A stretch of 64,000 nucleotides of DNA from Actinoalloteichus hoggarensis (lineage in GTDB: Bacteria; Actinomycetota; Actinomycetes; Mycobacteriales; Pseudonocardiaceae): contig NZ_CP022521.1 in the NCBI RefSeq assembly GCF_002234535.1, positions 2,728,001 to 2,792,000 on the forward strand, given 5' to 3'. The position numbers were made by a program, and so were the translations under genes. The number at the start of each line of letters is the position of its first letter. Position 1 is the stretch's first letter. The notes beneath the pieces are model-generated. The model made no database searches. It was not told the DNA's origin and saw only the letters and a list, made by a program, of their open reading frames with translations. Shown piece after piece: positions 8,765 to 16,630 of the stretch.

Positions 8765-9444
8765 CGTCGTCGCCCGAGCAGAGCGCCGAGAAGCGGGCCG
8801 ACGGCACGGCTTCGCTCGATCAGACGAGCCGGGCGAACGGACTCCCGACCGATCTCGCGCTGCTCACCGAGAGCTGGGCGGCCTGGGCGGCACTCGGCAC
8901 GGTGCTCGGCGACGCGGGCTGGCGGTCGTCGACGCGGCTCCCCGGCTGGACGATGACCGAGCTGTACGCCCACGTCGCCAGAGGGGTCGGCGTTCTCGGC
9001 GCAGCCGTGGACGGCCGCTCGACGCGCCCGCCCGCCCGTGTCGACGCGGCCGACTACTTCCGGTATCTCGGCGGACTGCCGGACGGGCAGGCGATGGTGG
9101 ACTCGGCGGCGCGTGCGGCGGCGCTCGCCGGGCGGGACGAACTGGTCGGCTGGTTCGTCGACGACGCTCCGGCGGTCCTCGAACGGGTTCACGCCTCCTG
9201 GGGTTCGGTCGTGTCCAGTCCGGCGGGCGACATCGCGCTCGGCGACTACGTCCTGACGCGACTCGTCGAAGGCACCGTGCACCTTCTCGACGCGGTCTCG
9301 GCCGTGGACCGGGCGCCGGAGCCCGCCGCCGAGGCCCTGGCCAGGACGGCCGATGTGCTCGTCATCCTGGCGGGCCCGGCCCGATTCGTGGACGTGGCCA
9401 CCGGCCGGGCGGCCTGCCGGAACCTGTTCCCGGTACTGACCTGA
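8761..9444 (+). CDS. maleylpyruvate isomerase N-terminal-like (MDMPI/DinB fold) protein
   Basis: A 227-residue protein with the mycothiol-dependent maleylpyruvate isomerase N-terminal fold. Marks of the family are STRLPGWTMTELYAHVARG near residues 58-76 and RLVEGTVHLLD near 160-170, which together supply the usual metal-binding histidines and acid. Members are thiol-dependent isomerases or transferases using mycothiol. The start is GTG at 8761, overlapping the beta-subunit stop by 4 bases. Tight coupling to a dioxygenase suggests it acts on the oxygenation product, perhaps ring opening or isomerisation. That would resemble gentisate or aromatic catabolism re-used for biosynthesis, and is inference. 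The first 25 residues are low-complexity. Confidence 0.75.
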   Translation: MTSSPEQSAEKRADGTASLDQTSRANGLPTDLALLTESWAAWAALGTVLGDAGWRSSTRLPGWTMTELYAHVARGVGVLGAAVDGRSTRPPARVDAADYFRYLGGLPDGQAMVDSAARAAALAGRDELVGWFVDDAPAVLERVHASWGSVVSSPAGDIALGDYVLTRLVEGTVHLLDAVSAVDRAPEPAAEALARTADVLVILAGPARFVDVATGRAACRNLFPVLT

Positions 9445-9520
9445 TCGGCTCGAGTGCGCGCGGTGCGTGTGCGCACGGTCCCGGCTCGCACGTGGACTAC
9501 CGACACCGGACGGGACCGGC

Positions 9521-9552
9521 CGGGCGGGGATCCGTATCGGCGGCCCCGCCCG
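9521..9552. terminator. hairpin between convergent genes
   Basis: Perfect 9-bp inverted repeat CGGGCGGGG (9521-9529) and CCCCGCCCG (9544-9552) with a 14-base loop, between the MDMPI-like gene and the UbiA-type gene that converge here. Confidence 0.65.
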
Positions 9553-9567
9553 CGCCGACCCGTCCGA

Positions 9568-10473
9568 TCACAGCCAGGCGCCGACGCTGAACAACGCGAA
9601 GTTCGCGATCATCAGCAGATACAGCCGGGCCCAGGAGACCATCCGCTCGCCGATCGGACCCCGCAGGACCGTGACGGCCAGCGCCGCGGTCCAGGGCACG
9701 GTGATCAGTGGGAGCAGATACCAGGGCGCCGACAGCAGCACCGCGATGCCGACGACGCAGAGATAGAAGCCGGACAGTCCCACGACGTAGAGCGACTTGG
9801 TCACCGAGGGCGAGACGAGCTGCGGCAGCGTCGTCTTGCCCACCGCGGCGTCCTTCTCCACGTCACGGGCGTTGTTGTGCAGCATCAGGCTCATGAACAG
9901 GAAGCCGGCTCCCAGGGCGGCCAACACCAGGGCGCCGTCGACCCGTCCCACGTTCACCCAGCCGACCACCAGCGTCACCATCGTGCCGGTGAACACGAAG
10001 TCGAGCGCCTCGCCGAGTCCGCGATGCCCGAGCGGCCGACGGCCGCCCGCGTAGGCGAAGTAGGCGAAGTACAGGATCGGGATGGACAGCAGCAGCCACG
10101 GGGTCGTCGTCACCGCCAGATAGCCCGCGCAGACCCAGGCCAGCACGAATCCGGCCATGCCGACGCGACGCACCGCGCGCATGTCCAACCCGAGGGCCAA
10201 CGAGCTGTCGGGACGAACCCGGTCCGGTCGATCCAGGCCTCGGGCGTGGTCCTCGTAGTCGTTGATCAGCCGTCGTCCGATGCCGTCGAAGACGAACATC
10301 GCCAGCGTCAGCCCTACGCGCCACGGGGACAGGTTCTCCAGGTGGTGGGCGGCGGAGACGGCGTAGGCGCCCTGGAGCACCAGGACGAGGATCAACGGCG
10401 GGCCCGCGGCATGCACCCAGTCGAGGAGACGGACGGGTCTCGGATGCGACAGGGCCGCCGAGTCGGTGGTCAT
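9568..10473 (-). CDS. UbiA-family prenyltransferase, MenA-like
   Basis: A 301-residue polytopic membrane protein, about 8-9 hydrophobic segments, of the UbiA superfamily that attaches prenyl chains to ring acceptors. The first Asp-rich motif is NDYEDHARGLD (Asn71, Asp72, Asp75, Asp81) and the second is NNARDVEKDAAVGKTTLP. Both follow the MenA pattern (NDxxDxxxGxD; RDxxxDxxxGKxT) more closely than 4-hydroxybenzoate transferases. The start is ATG at 10473 with GGGAGAG 6 bases upstream. A methyltransferase lies upstream on the same strand, and the prenyl chain synthase and terpene cyclase are close by. It could be the menaquinone MenA, but no men genes are present, so a specialised transferase is favoured. 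UbiA-type terpene synthases are a second alternative. Confidence 0.88.
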   Translation of the reverse strand: MTTDSAALSHPRPVRLLDWVHAAGPPLILVLVLQGAYAVSAAHHLENLSPWRVGLTLAMFVFDGIGRRLINDYEDHARGLDRPDRVRPDSSLALGLDMRAVRRVGMAGFVLAWVCAGYLAVTTTPWLLLSIPILYFAYFAYAGGRRPLGHRGLGEALDFVFTGTMVTLVVGWVNVGRVDGALVLAALGAGFLFMSLMLHNNARDVEKDAAVGKTTLPQLVSPSVTKSLYVVGLSGFYLCVVGIAVLLSAPWYLLPLITVPWTAALAVTVLRGPIGERMVSWARLYLLMIANFALFSVGAWL

Positions 10474-10574
10474 GGATGACTCTCCCTGGGAGTGTGGGCT
10501 GGTCCAGCCGCCTGCGGGGACGAGCGGAGCGCCGGTGTCCGCGCGGCGGTCGTCGGTGAACCGGTTCCGCGGTC

Positions 10575-11369
10575 TCAGCCCGGCTGCCGCGCCGCGCCCG
10601 CGCTCACCGGCGAGGCGGCCTCGCGGCGACTCGTCGCGGCCGAACGCGCCCGCTTCACGCCCACACCTTGGAACAGAACGCTGGTGTTGCGGGACGGGAC
10701 GAGACGGATCTCCGATCGGCGGCGGAGGAGGAATCCGGGGATGTCGCTCTTCTTGGGGGTGAGTCCCTGGAGCCGCAGCGGGACTCCGTGGGCCGCCGCG
10801 GCTCGCACCAGACCCGCTCGGTTCACGAACAGTCGGTGATCGTGGCAGCCCTTGGGGGCCTTGACGCGAAGCGGCAGATTCTCGGCCAGCGTGATGATCA
10901 GCAGGCGGGCTATGAGGGTGTCCGGGATCGTGTCCACCACGAGGGTTCCGCCCGGCCGAAGGATTCGGCAGCATTCGGCGATCACTCTGGCCGGATCGCT
11001 GACATGCTCCAGACACTGGCCCGCGGTCACGACGTCGGCGGACTCGTCCGCCAACGGAATGCGATTCATGTCGCCGCGAATCACATGGTCCACGCCGTGG
11101 GCGCGGGCGACTCGGCCGCTCTCGGCCGAGAGGTCCACCCCGACGTGCGTGTATCCCTTGCCGGCCAGGTGCGGATGCAGGAGACCACCCCCGCACGCCA
11201 CGTCCACCAGCACGGCGTCCGTACGGGTCGCGGTGGGCACCAGGGCTGCGCGACAGCGGGCGATCCAGGACAGTGAGGCGAAGGTCCCCTCGGGGTTCCA
11301 CCACTGATCGGCGAGTTCGTCGTACTGGCGAGGATCATTCGGAACCCGAGTGCGGCCCACCGTCGTCAT
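10575..11369 (-). CDS. UbiG/Coq3-like O-methyltransferase
   Basis: A 264-residue SAM-dependent methyltransferase. The N-terminal segment YDELADQWWNPEGTFASLSWIARCRAAL is the hallmark of UbiG/Coq3 enzymes, which O-methylate hydroxylated prenylated rings. Motif I is LVDVACGGGLLHPHLA, and the ADVVTAGQCLEHVSDP segment is also family-like. The start is ATG at 11369, with only a weak GACGGG upstream. It is 101 bases upstream of the UbiA-type gene, so the two probably form one transcript. An O-methylation of the prenylated ring is the simplest reading. The C-terminal 25 residues are Ala/Arg-rich and non-conserved. Confidence 0.85.
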   Translation of the reverse strand: MTTVGRTRVPNDPRQYDELADQWWNPEGTFASLSWIARCRAALVPTATRTDAVLVDVACGGGLLHPHLAGKGYTHVGVDLSAESGRVARAHGVDHVIRGDMNRIPLADESADVVTAGQCLEHVSDPARVIAECCRILRPGGTLVVDTIPDTLIARLLIITLAENLPLRVKAPKGCHDHRLFVNRAGLVRAAAAHGVPLRLQGLTPKKSDIPGFLLRRRSEIRLVPSRNTSVLFQGVGVKRARSAATSRREAASPVSAGAARQPG

Positions 11370-11632
11370 CCCGTCGTGTCGAGTACTAATGAGAATTGCA
11401 GAGAAGCATGCAGGGTGCCTGGCGCATCCACAGAATGGTCTATGCGCCGTTCGGTGGCAACCCTCGTGATCGTCCCGAGTGATACTTGAGTGCGCGTTCA
11501 GGTGAACGCAGCGAAACTGAGATGAGTAGTGGTCGAACAACCGCTTTCGGATTCCCGGGGGCCTGGTCATAATCGCGGGTCAGCCGGTGCCGAATCGGTA
11601 TCGAAACGTGCTCAGGACTAGGAGGCCCCGCC

Positions 11633-12193
11633 GTGAGCGATGCAGTCCGTTCGCACCGACCCGCCCGTCGATCCGCCCGGCCGATCGCAGGCCGGGCACT
11701 GCCCGGCGGTCGGGTGGCAGACCGGCTCAGCATCCCGTCGGCTCGCATCCTCGCGCTGCTCGACGCGATTCCCGACCACGTCGAGCCTGCCCCGGAGTCG
11801 ATCGCCGAGGGAAAGCAGACCCTGTTGATCACGTTCCGACGGGACGGCTCCCGCGTGGCGACACCGGTCTGGGCGGCACGGGAGGCCGGGATCGTCTACG
11901 TCCGCACCCAGCGTCCCTCGGGGAAGGTCAAGCGGGTTCGGCGTGAACCTCGAGTCCTGCTCGCCCCCTGCAGCACCAGGGGCGTTCCCGCAGGCCCCTC
12001 GGTCACGGCCCGCGCTCGCCTCCTCGGGCCTGCCGAGGAGGCGAGCGCGGAGCGCGCGCTACGTCGGGGTTACGGGCTGATCCGCGCCGCCTGCGCGCTG
12101 GTCCAGGATCTCCTGCGCGTCGACATGTGCTACCTGGAGATCGTCCTCGACGACGCCGCCCGCGCCGGCGACGGCGAACCGGCGACCGGCTGA
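11633..12193 (+). CDS. PPOX-class F420/FMN-dependent oxidoreductase (Rv2061-like)
   Basis: A 186-residue split-barrel flavin/F420-binding protein of the pyridoxamine-oxidase-like superfamily. The core begins near residue 48 and contains KQTLLITFRRDGSRVATPVWAA and the VYVRTQRPSGKVKRVRREPRVLLAPCS segment characteristic of F420-dependent actinobacterial members. The start is GTG at 11633 with TAGGAGG 7 bases upstream. The first 45 residues, rich in Arg and Ala, are outside the fold. Its last 64 bases overlap the 3' end of the terpene cyclase gene on the opposite strand. Its role in the cluster is unproven; it may reduce an unsaturated intermediate. Confidence 0.8.
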   Translation: MSDAVRSHRPARRSARPIAGRALPGGRVADRLSIPSARILALLDAIPDHVEPAPESIAEGKQTLLITFRRDGSRVATPVWAAREAGIVYVRTQRPSGKVKRVRREPRVLLAPCSTRGVPAGPSVTARARLLGPAEEASAERALRRGYGLIRAACALVQDLLRVDMCYLEIVLDDAARAGDGEPATG

Positions 12194-14070
12194 CGCCGAT
12201 ACCTGCCCAACGCCATGATCGGGAAGATCTGCCGGTAGAGCGGGTATCCCATGTAGAAGTCACCGGGGAAGCCGGTTCCGGTGTAGAGGTGTTCCTCCCA
12301 GGTTCCGTCCGGCAGCTGCCTGTCGATCAGCCAGTCGATGCCACGTCGGACCGCGTCGGTGTCCTCACCCTCGCCTGCGGCGTGAAGGGCGAGGAGCGCC
12401 CACGCGGTCTGCGAGGGCGTCGACTCGCCCCGGCCCCGCCACGAGTCGTCCGTGTAGGAACGCAGGTCCTCACCCCAGCCGCCGTCGGTGTTCTGGTGGT
12501 CGAGCAGCCAGCGCACCGCCCGACGGATCGAGCGGCTCTCCGGTGCGGCGCCCGCGGCGATCAGGGCGGGCACGGCGGCCCCGGTTCCGTAGACGTAGTT
12601 CGCCCCCCAGCGCCCGAACCACGATCCGTCCTCCTCCTGCGTCCGCAACAGATAGAGGGCACCCTCGCGCACCGTCGGGTCCTCGGGTGGCAGTATCCGG
12701 GCGAAGGCCTCCACCACGTGCGCCGTGATGTCCACCGACGGGGGATCCGTGGCGATCCCGAAATCGCAGAACGGCAGCTGGGCGAGGACCTCCGAGGTCT
12801 TGTCCGCGTCGTAGACGGCCCAGCCGCCGTTCGCGGACTGCTGCCCCGCGAGCCAGCCGAAGCCGCGGTCGGCCGCCGCCGCGGCACGCTCCGCGGTCGA
12901 CGAGCCGCCCGCCTCGGCCATCCGATGCAGCGCCAGGACGACGACACTGGTGTCGTCACAGTCCGGGAAGTGCTCCATGGTGAAGGGGAAGGACCATGCG
13001 CCCGGCACCAGATCGGGCCGGTTGACCGCCCAGTCGCCCTTGGTGCGGACCTCCTTCTCGAGCAGCCACTCCGCGGCGGCACGCACTCGCTCGTCGCCGG
13101 GGTCGACGCCCGCGTCCATCAGGGCGAGCACGGCCAGCGCCGTGTCCCAGACCGGTCCAGGACAACACGCGACTCGGCGCGCGGCCCCCTGCGGCGTCTG
13201 CTCCGGGACGGCGAAGCGGCTCAGCCCTCGCAGACCGGCAGCCATGGTCGGGTGGTCCGCCCGATAACCGGCCGCGCCGAGCCCGAGCAGCCCGAACACC
13301 GTGATCAGGTGGATGCCCAGCCAGGAGCCGTCGGTCTCCTGATGACGCATCATCCACTGCTCGGCCAGCCGGATCGCCGTGCGCCGCACCCTGGCGACGG
13401 GCCGCCGCTCGTAGCGGTGAAGCAGCCGGTCCGTCCGAACGAACATGCCGGGCCAGCTCAACAGCGGCGGATCGGGCTCGGCCGGCTGGGGACGCTCGGA
13501 CCGCAGCTCGTCGACGTCGAAGGGCACCGTGATGGTCGGGCGGTGCGAGCTGATGAGGCTCAGCGGGATGACCGCCATCCGAGTCCAGCCCGAGAACCCG
13601 TAGACGGACATCGACGACTCGCGGGGCACGAACATCAGTTCCGGGGGGATGACGGGCAGTTCGTCCCAGGACCACTGACCGAGGATGGCGAGCCAGATCC
13701 GGGTGACCATGCGGGTGCGACCGATTCCGCCCGCCTCGCGACAGTAGGCCGCCGCCGCGGCCATGTGGGGCTCGTCCGGCCGATCACCCGCCAGTCGTAA
13801 CGCCAGGTAGGCCTCGACGGTGACCGACAGCTCCGCGGGCCCGCCAGGGAAGGTGGCCCAGGTGCCGTCGGCACGTTGTCGGGATCTGATCCAGCGGGCC
13901 GTGGTCTCGGTGTACTCCTCGGTTCGTGTCCCGAGGAACTCGTGCAGCAGCAGCTCACCCGCCTCCGCCGTGACGTTCGTCAGCATCGGCGCGTACCAGT
14001 GGCCCTCGCTGTCCTGCTGCTTCGCCAGCCAGTCGACTGCCTGAGTGAGAGCGTCATCGACCTTGGTCAT
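12130..14070 (-). CDS. squalene-hopene cyclase-type terpene cyclase
   Basis: A 646-residue class II terpene cyclase. The protonating motif is DCDDT at residues 370-374, almost exactly where Alicyclobacillus squalene-hopene cyclase has its DVDDT. Seven or eight QW-type repeats are visible, for example WLAKQQDSEGHW, WIRSRQRADGTW, WMMRHQETDGSW, WLAGQQSANGGW, YLLRTQEEDGSW and WLLDHQNTDGGW. The length matches full squalene-hopene cyclases rather than the roughly 530-residue bacterial diterpene cyclases. No squalene-synthesis (hpnCDE) or other hopanoid genes accompany it. The polyprenyl synthase lies 55 bases upstream on the same strand, so a linear polyprenyl or prenylated-ring substrate is more likely than squalene. 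Start ATG at 14070 is preceded by AAGAGGAG. Confidence 0.92.
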   Translation of the reverse strand: MTKVDDALTQAVDWLAKQQDSEGHWYAPMLTNVTAEAGELLLHEFLGTRTEEYTETTARWIRSRQRADGTWATFPGGPAELSVTVEAYLALRLAGDRPDEPHMAAAAAYCREAGGIGRTRMVTRIWLAILGQWSWDELPVIPPELMFVPRESSMSVYGFSGWTRMAVIPLSLISSHRPTITVPFDVDELRSERPQPAEPDPPLLSWPGMFVRTDRLLHRYERRPVARVRRTAIRLAEQWMMRHQETDGSWLGIHLITVFGLLGLGAAGYRADHPTMAAGLRGLSRFAVPEQTPQGAARRVACCPGPVWDTALAVLALMDAGVDPGDERVRAAAEWLLEKEVRTKGDWAVNRPDLVPGAWSFPFTMEHFPDCDDTSVVVLALHRMAEAGGSSTAERAAAAADRGFGWLAGQQSANGGWAVYDADKTSEVLAQLPFCDFGIATDPPSVDITAHVVEAFARILPPEDPTVREGALYLLRTQEEDGSWFGRWGANYVYGTGAAVPALIAAGAAPESRSIRRAVRWLLDHQNTDGGWGEDLRSYTDDSWRGRGESTPSQTAWALLALHAAGEGEDTDAVRRGIDWLIDRQLPDGTWEEHLYTGTGFPGDFYMGYPLYRQIFPIMALGRYRRQPVAGSPSPARAASSRTISR

Positions 14071-14125
14071 GGTCTCCTCTTGGTGATTCATCGCTTCGGG
14101 AATGCTTGATGGTGCGCGCCGCGGC

Positions 14126-15157
14126 TCAGGCGACGACCGGGGTCTCGACCCGTTCCGGTCGGGGCAGCAGTCGATCGATCTCGGGCATCAGCAGTCGCGC
14201 GACGTCGATGAGTCGCTCCGCCGAGTCGGGTGCGACGCCGGGCAGGGCTCGCACATCGGACAGCGCCTGCTCGATGTGGGTCCTCGCCACCCGCAGCGAC
14301 CGCTCCGCCGCGTCGGTGCGGCCCAGCACGGCGAGGATCTCCGCCCGGCGCCGCGGGGTGAACTCCCCCTTGCCGAGCAGCGGCCGGAGTTCCGAGGGCC
14401 GCTCGCGCAGCGCGTAGATCACCGGCAGCGTGTAGACGCCGTTGGCCAGGTCCTGTCCGGACTCCTTGCCGGTCACGCCGTCCGGCGCCCAGATGTCGAG
14501 TACGTCGTCCCAGATCTGGAACGCGATGCCGAGATTCCGGCCGTAGGAGCCCATGCCCGCTCTGGCGACCGCGTCGCCGCCCGCGGCCGCGGCGCCGAGC
14601 ACCGCGCCCGCCTCCATGAGGGCGGCGGTCTTGCCGGTGATGGCGGCGAAGTAGGCGCTCTCGGACCGCGCGACGTCGTAGAGGTCCAGGCCCTCCTGCA
14701 GCTGCCCCATGCAGACCGTCTTCAGGGTCTCGCCGACGAGCTGCATCTGCAGGGCGCCCAGCGACGCCGCGATGCCGGTCGCGCAGGCGAGCAGGTAGTC
14801 ACCGGAGATCAGCGCCGTCGCGTCGCCGAACAGCGCGTTGACGGTCGGATGGCCGCGCCGGGTCTCCGCCTGATCGCACAGGTCGTCATGGCATAGCGTG
14901 GCCAGGTGGAGCAGTTCCACGGTCACCGCGGCCGGGATCACCGACTCCGTGGGGACCGCCGGGTTCACGACGTAGGCCGAGGTCAATGCAAGCGTCGGCC
15001 GGAAGAGTCTGCCTGGTCTGCGGATGAAATGCTCGAAAGGCCCTCTCGCTCGTTCGTCGCCCACAGTCACCGAATCGCTGATCGCCCGCCGCACCGCCGC
15101 GAGATCTGAGGTGAGTCGGGGAAAAGAAGAACTGCTCGATGACGATCCGGATGTCAT
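14126..15157 (-). CDS. trans-polyprenyl diphosphate synthase, probably long-chain
   Basis: A 343-residue head-to-tail prenyl synthase that condenses isopentenyl diphosphate onto an allylic primer. The first Asp-rich motif is DDLCD at residues 91-95 and the second is DDVLD at 217-221. The residues 4 and 5 positions before the first motif are Thr87 and Ala86. Small residues here, in ELLHLATLCHDD, resemble hepta/octaprenyl synthases and argue against a farnesyl product. The protein begins with a poly-serine run. Start ATG at 15157 has AAGGGGG upstream. It is the first gene of a unit with the terpene cyclase and should provide its chain. The exact chain length needs biochemical work. Confidence 0.92.
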   Translation of the reverse strand: MTSGSSSSSSSFPRLTSDLAAVRRAISDSVTVGDERARGPFEHFIRRPGRLFRPTLALTSAYVVNPAVPTESVIPAAVTVELLHLATLCHDDLCDQAETRRGHPTVNALFGDATALISGDYLLACATGIAASLGALQMQLVGETLKTVCMGQLQEGLDLYDVARSESAYFAAITGKTAALMEAGAVLGAAAAGGDAVARAGMGSYGRNLGIAFQIWDDVLDIWAPDGVTGKESGQDLANGVYTLPVIYALRERPSELRPLLGKGEFTPRRRAEILAVLGRTDAAERSLRVARTHIEQALSDVRALPGVAPDSAERLIDVARLLMPEIDRLLPRPERVETPVVA

Positions 15158-15638
15158 GTGCACCGCCCCCTTGGAAGCCTCGACGATCGCTTTCACACTG
15201 CCAGTAGCCACAATGGCAGGCAAGACTCCGCGCCGACTTGAAATCGGTTCCGAGGCCGCCGGCGCCCGGGGCCGGGAGCAACCCGGTATGGGACGAACGG
15301 AGTAATGAATAACAAAGGACGGCTGCGGGTCGATCCGCCGGGGCCCGCAGGGGCGGCGGTAACTCGGAGAAAAGCGGCGTCACCGATTGTGACATCGAAA
15401 GTCCGCCGCTTCGAGCGCGTGGACAGCAGTATTCCAAGGTCCGGTTTCGGGCGGGCCGAATGCGTGACGGACCGGACGCTAGGCCGAGGTCCGTCCCGGT
15501 CACGGTGCTCGGCAGGCCGGGGCGGTCGAGTCCGCCGCGCGTCCGCGAGCACGGTCTCTCGGATCCTGGATGTGTGCTCTCGGATGTTGAGAAGCGTTCG
15601 GTACGGTCGGCACCGAGGCGAAGGACGAGGGAGGACCC
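15158..15638. other. 481-bp divergent intergenic region
   Basis: Separates the prenyl synthase (minus) from the methyltransferase at 15639 (plus) and should carry both promoters. I saw no coding sequence, hairpin or clear operator in it. Confidence 0.4.
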
Positions 15639-16448
15639 GTGGCCGCGGAGACGGATCGATACGTGCACGGACATCACGACTCGGTGTTGCGCTCCCACCG
15701 GTGGCGGACGGCCGCCAACTCCGCGGGCTATCTCCTGGACCGACTGCGCCCCGGACTCGATCTGCTCGACGTCGGCTGCGGCCCCGGCACGATCACCGTG
15801 GAGTTGGCGGAGCGCGTGGCACCCGGGCGGGTCGTCGCGATCGACGTCGCCGACGTGGCGGTCGAGGCGACCCGGGCGCTGGCCGAGGAACACGGCCTGC
15901 CCGACGTCCTCGTGCGCGTCGACGACGTCACCGCGCTCGACCTCCCCGACGACTCGGTGGACGTGGTCCACGCGCACCAGGTGTTGCAGCACCTGGCCGA
16001 CCCGGTCGGCGCGCTGCGAGAGATGCGCCGGGTGTGCCGCCCGGGCGGGCTGGTGGCCGTTCGCGACGCCGACTACGCCGGGATGACCTGGTTCCCCGAG
16101 CCGCCCGCGATGCGGGAATGGTGTTCGCTCTACCGCCGCGTCGCCCGCGCGGCGGGCGGCGAACCGGACGCGGGCCGTCGGCTGTCTACCTGGGCGCGGG
16201 AGGCGGGGTTCACCGACGTCACCGCCACCGCCTCCACCTGGTGCTACGCCGAACCCGACGACCGAGCCTGGTGGAGCGGCCTGTGGGCCGAACGCATGAC
16301 CGAGTCCGCCGTCGGCACCCGCGCACTCCGTGACGGGCACGCGACGGAGGCACAGCTGCGGCGGATCGCGGCGGGATGGCGGGAGTGGGCGCGGGACGAC
16401 GGAGCCTGGTTCGCGGTCCTGCACGGCGAGGTGCTCTGCCGAGCCTGA
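15639..16448 (+). CDS. UbiE-like SAM-dependent methyltransferase
   Basis: A 269-residue class I methyltransferase with motif I LLDVGCGPGTITVELAE, acidic loop VVAIDVADVAV, and LDLPDDSVDVVHAHQVLQHLADP, as in UbiE/Coq5-like and related small-molecule enzymes. The start is GTG at 15639 with GGAGGAC just upstream. It is monocistronic and divergent from the prenyl-chain operon. It is the third methyltransferase of the accessory region and could act on the same product, or be an unlinked enzyme. Confidence 0.82.
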   Translation: MAAETDRYVHGHHDSVLRSHRWRTAANSAGYLLDRLRPGLDLLDVGCGPGTITVELAERVAPGRVVAIDVADVAVEATRALAEEHGLPDVLVRVDDVTALDLPDDSVDVVHAHQVLQHLADPVGALREMRRVCRPGGLVAVRDADYAGMTWFPEPPAMREWCSLYRRVARAAGGEPDAGRRLSTWAREAGFTDVTATASTWCYAEPDDRAWWSGLWAERMTESAVGTRALRDGHATEAQLRRIAAGWREWARDDGAWFAVLHGEVLCRA

Positions 16449-16630
16449 GCCCGTACTCCTGTCGATCGCGTGATCCCGCCCGCCCGCCCGCATCCGTCCG
16501 GACCGGTCCGGCGGCGGGGGAGGACGTCGCTGCTCGCGCGGTGGACGTGACGCCGCTCGCGGGAGTGCCCGCCGCTACCGTGCCCTGAGCGTCGACCCGT
16601 GAGGGTCGGCCACGGACGAAGGACATCGGA

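Noticed and set aside
12130-14070. Cyclase as a hopanoid squalene-hopene cyclase
   Set aside because: The fold and DXDD position fit, but no hpn or squalene-synthase genes are in the window and a polyprenyl synthase is its operon partner. Kept as an alternative, not as the call.
16498-16511. 14-bp perfect palindrome CCGGACCGGTCCGG before the esterase gene
   Set aside because: In sequence this G+C-rich, short palindromes arise easily. There is no second copy and no promoter beside it.
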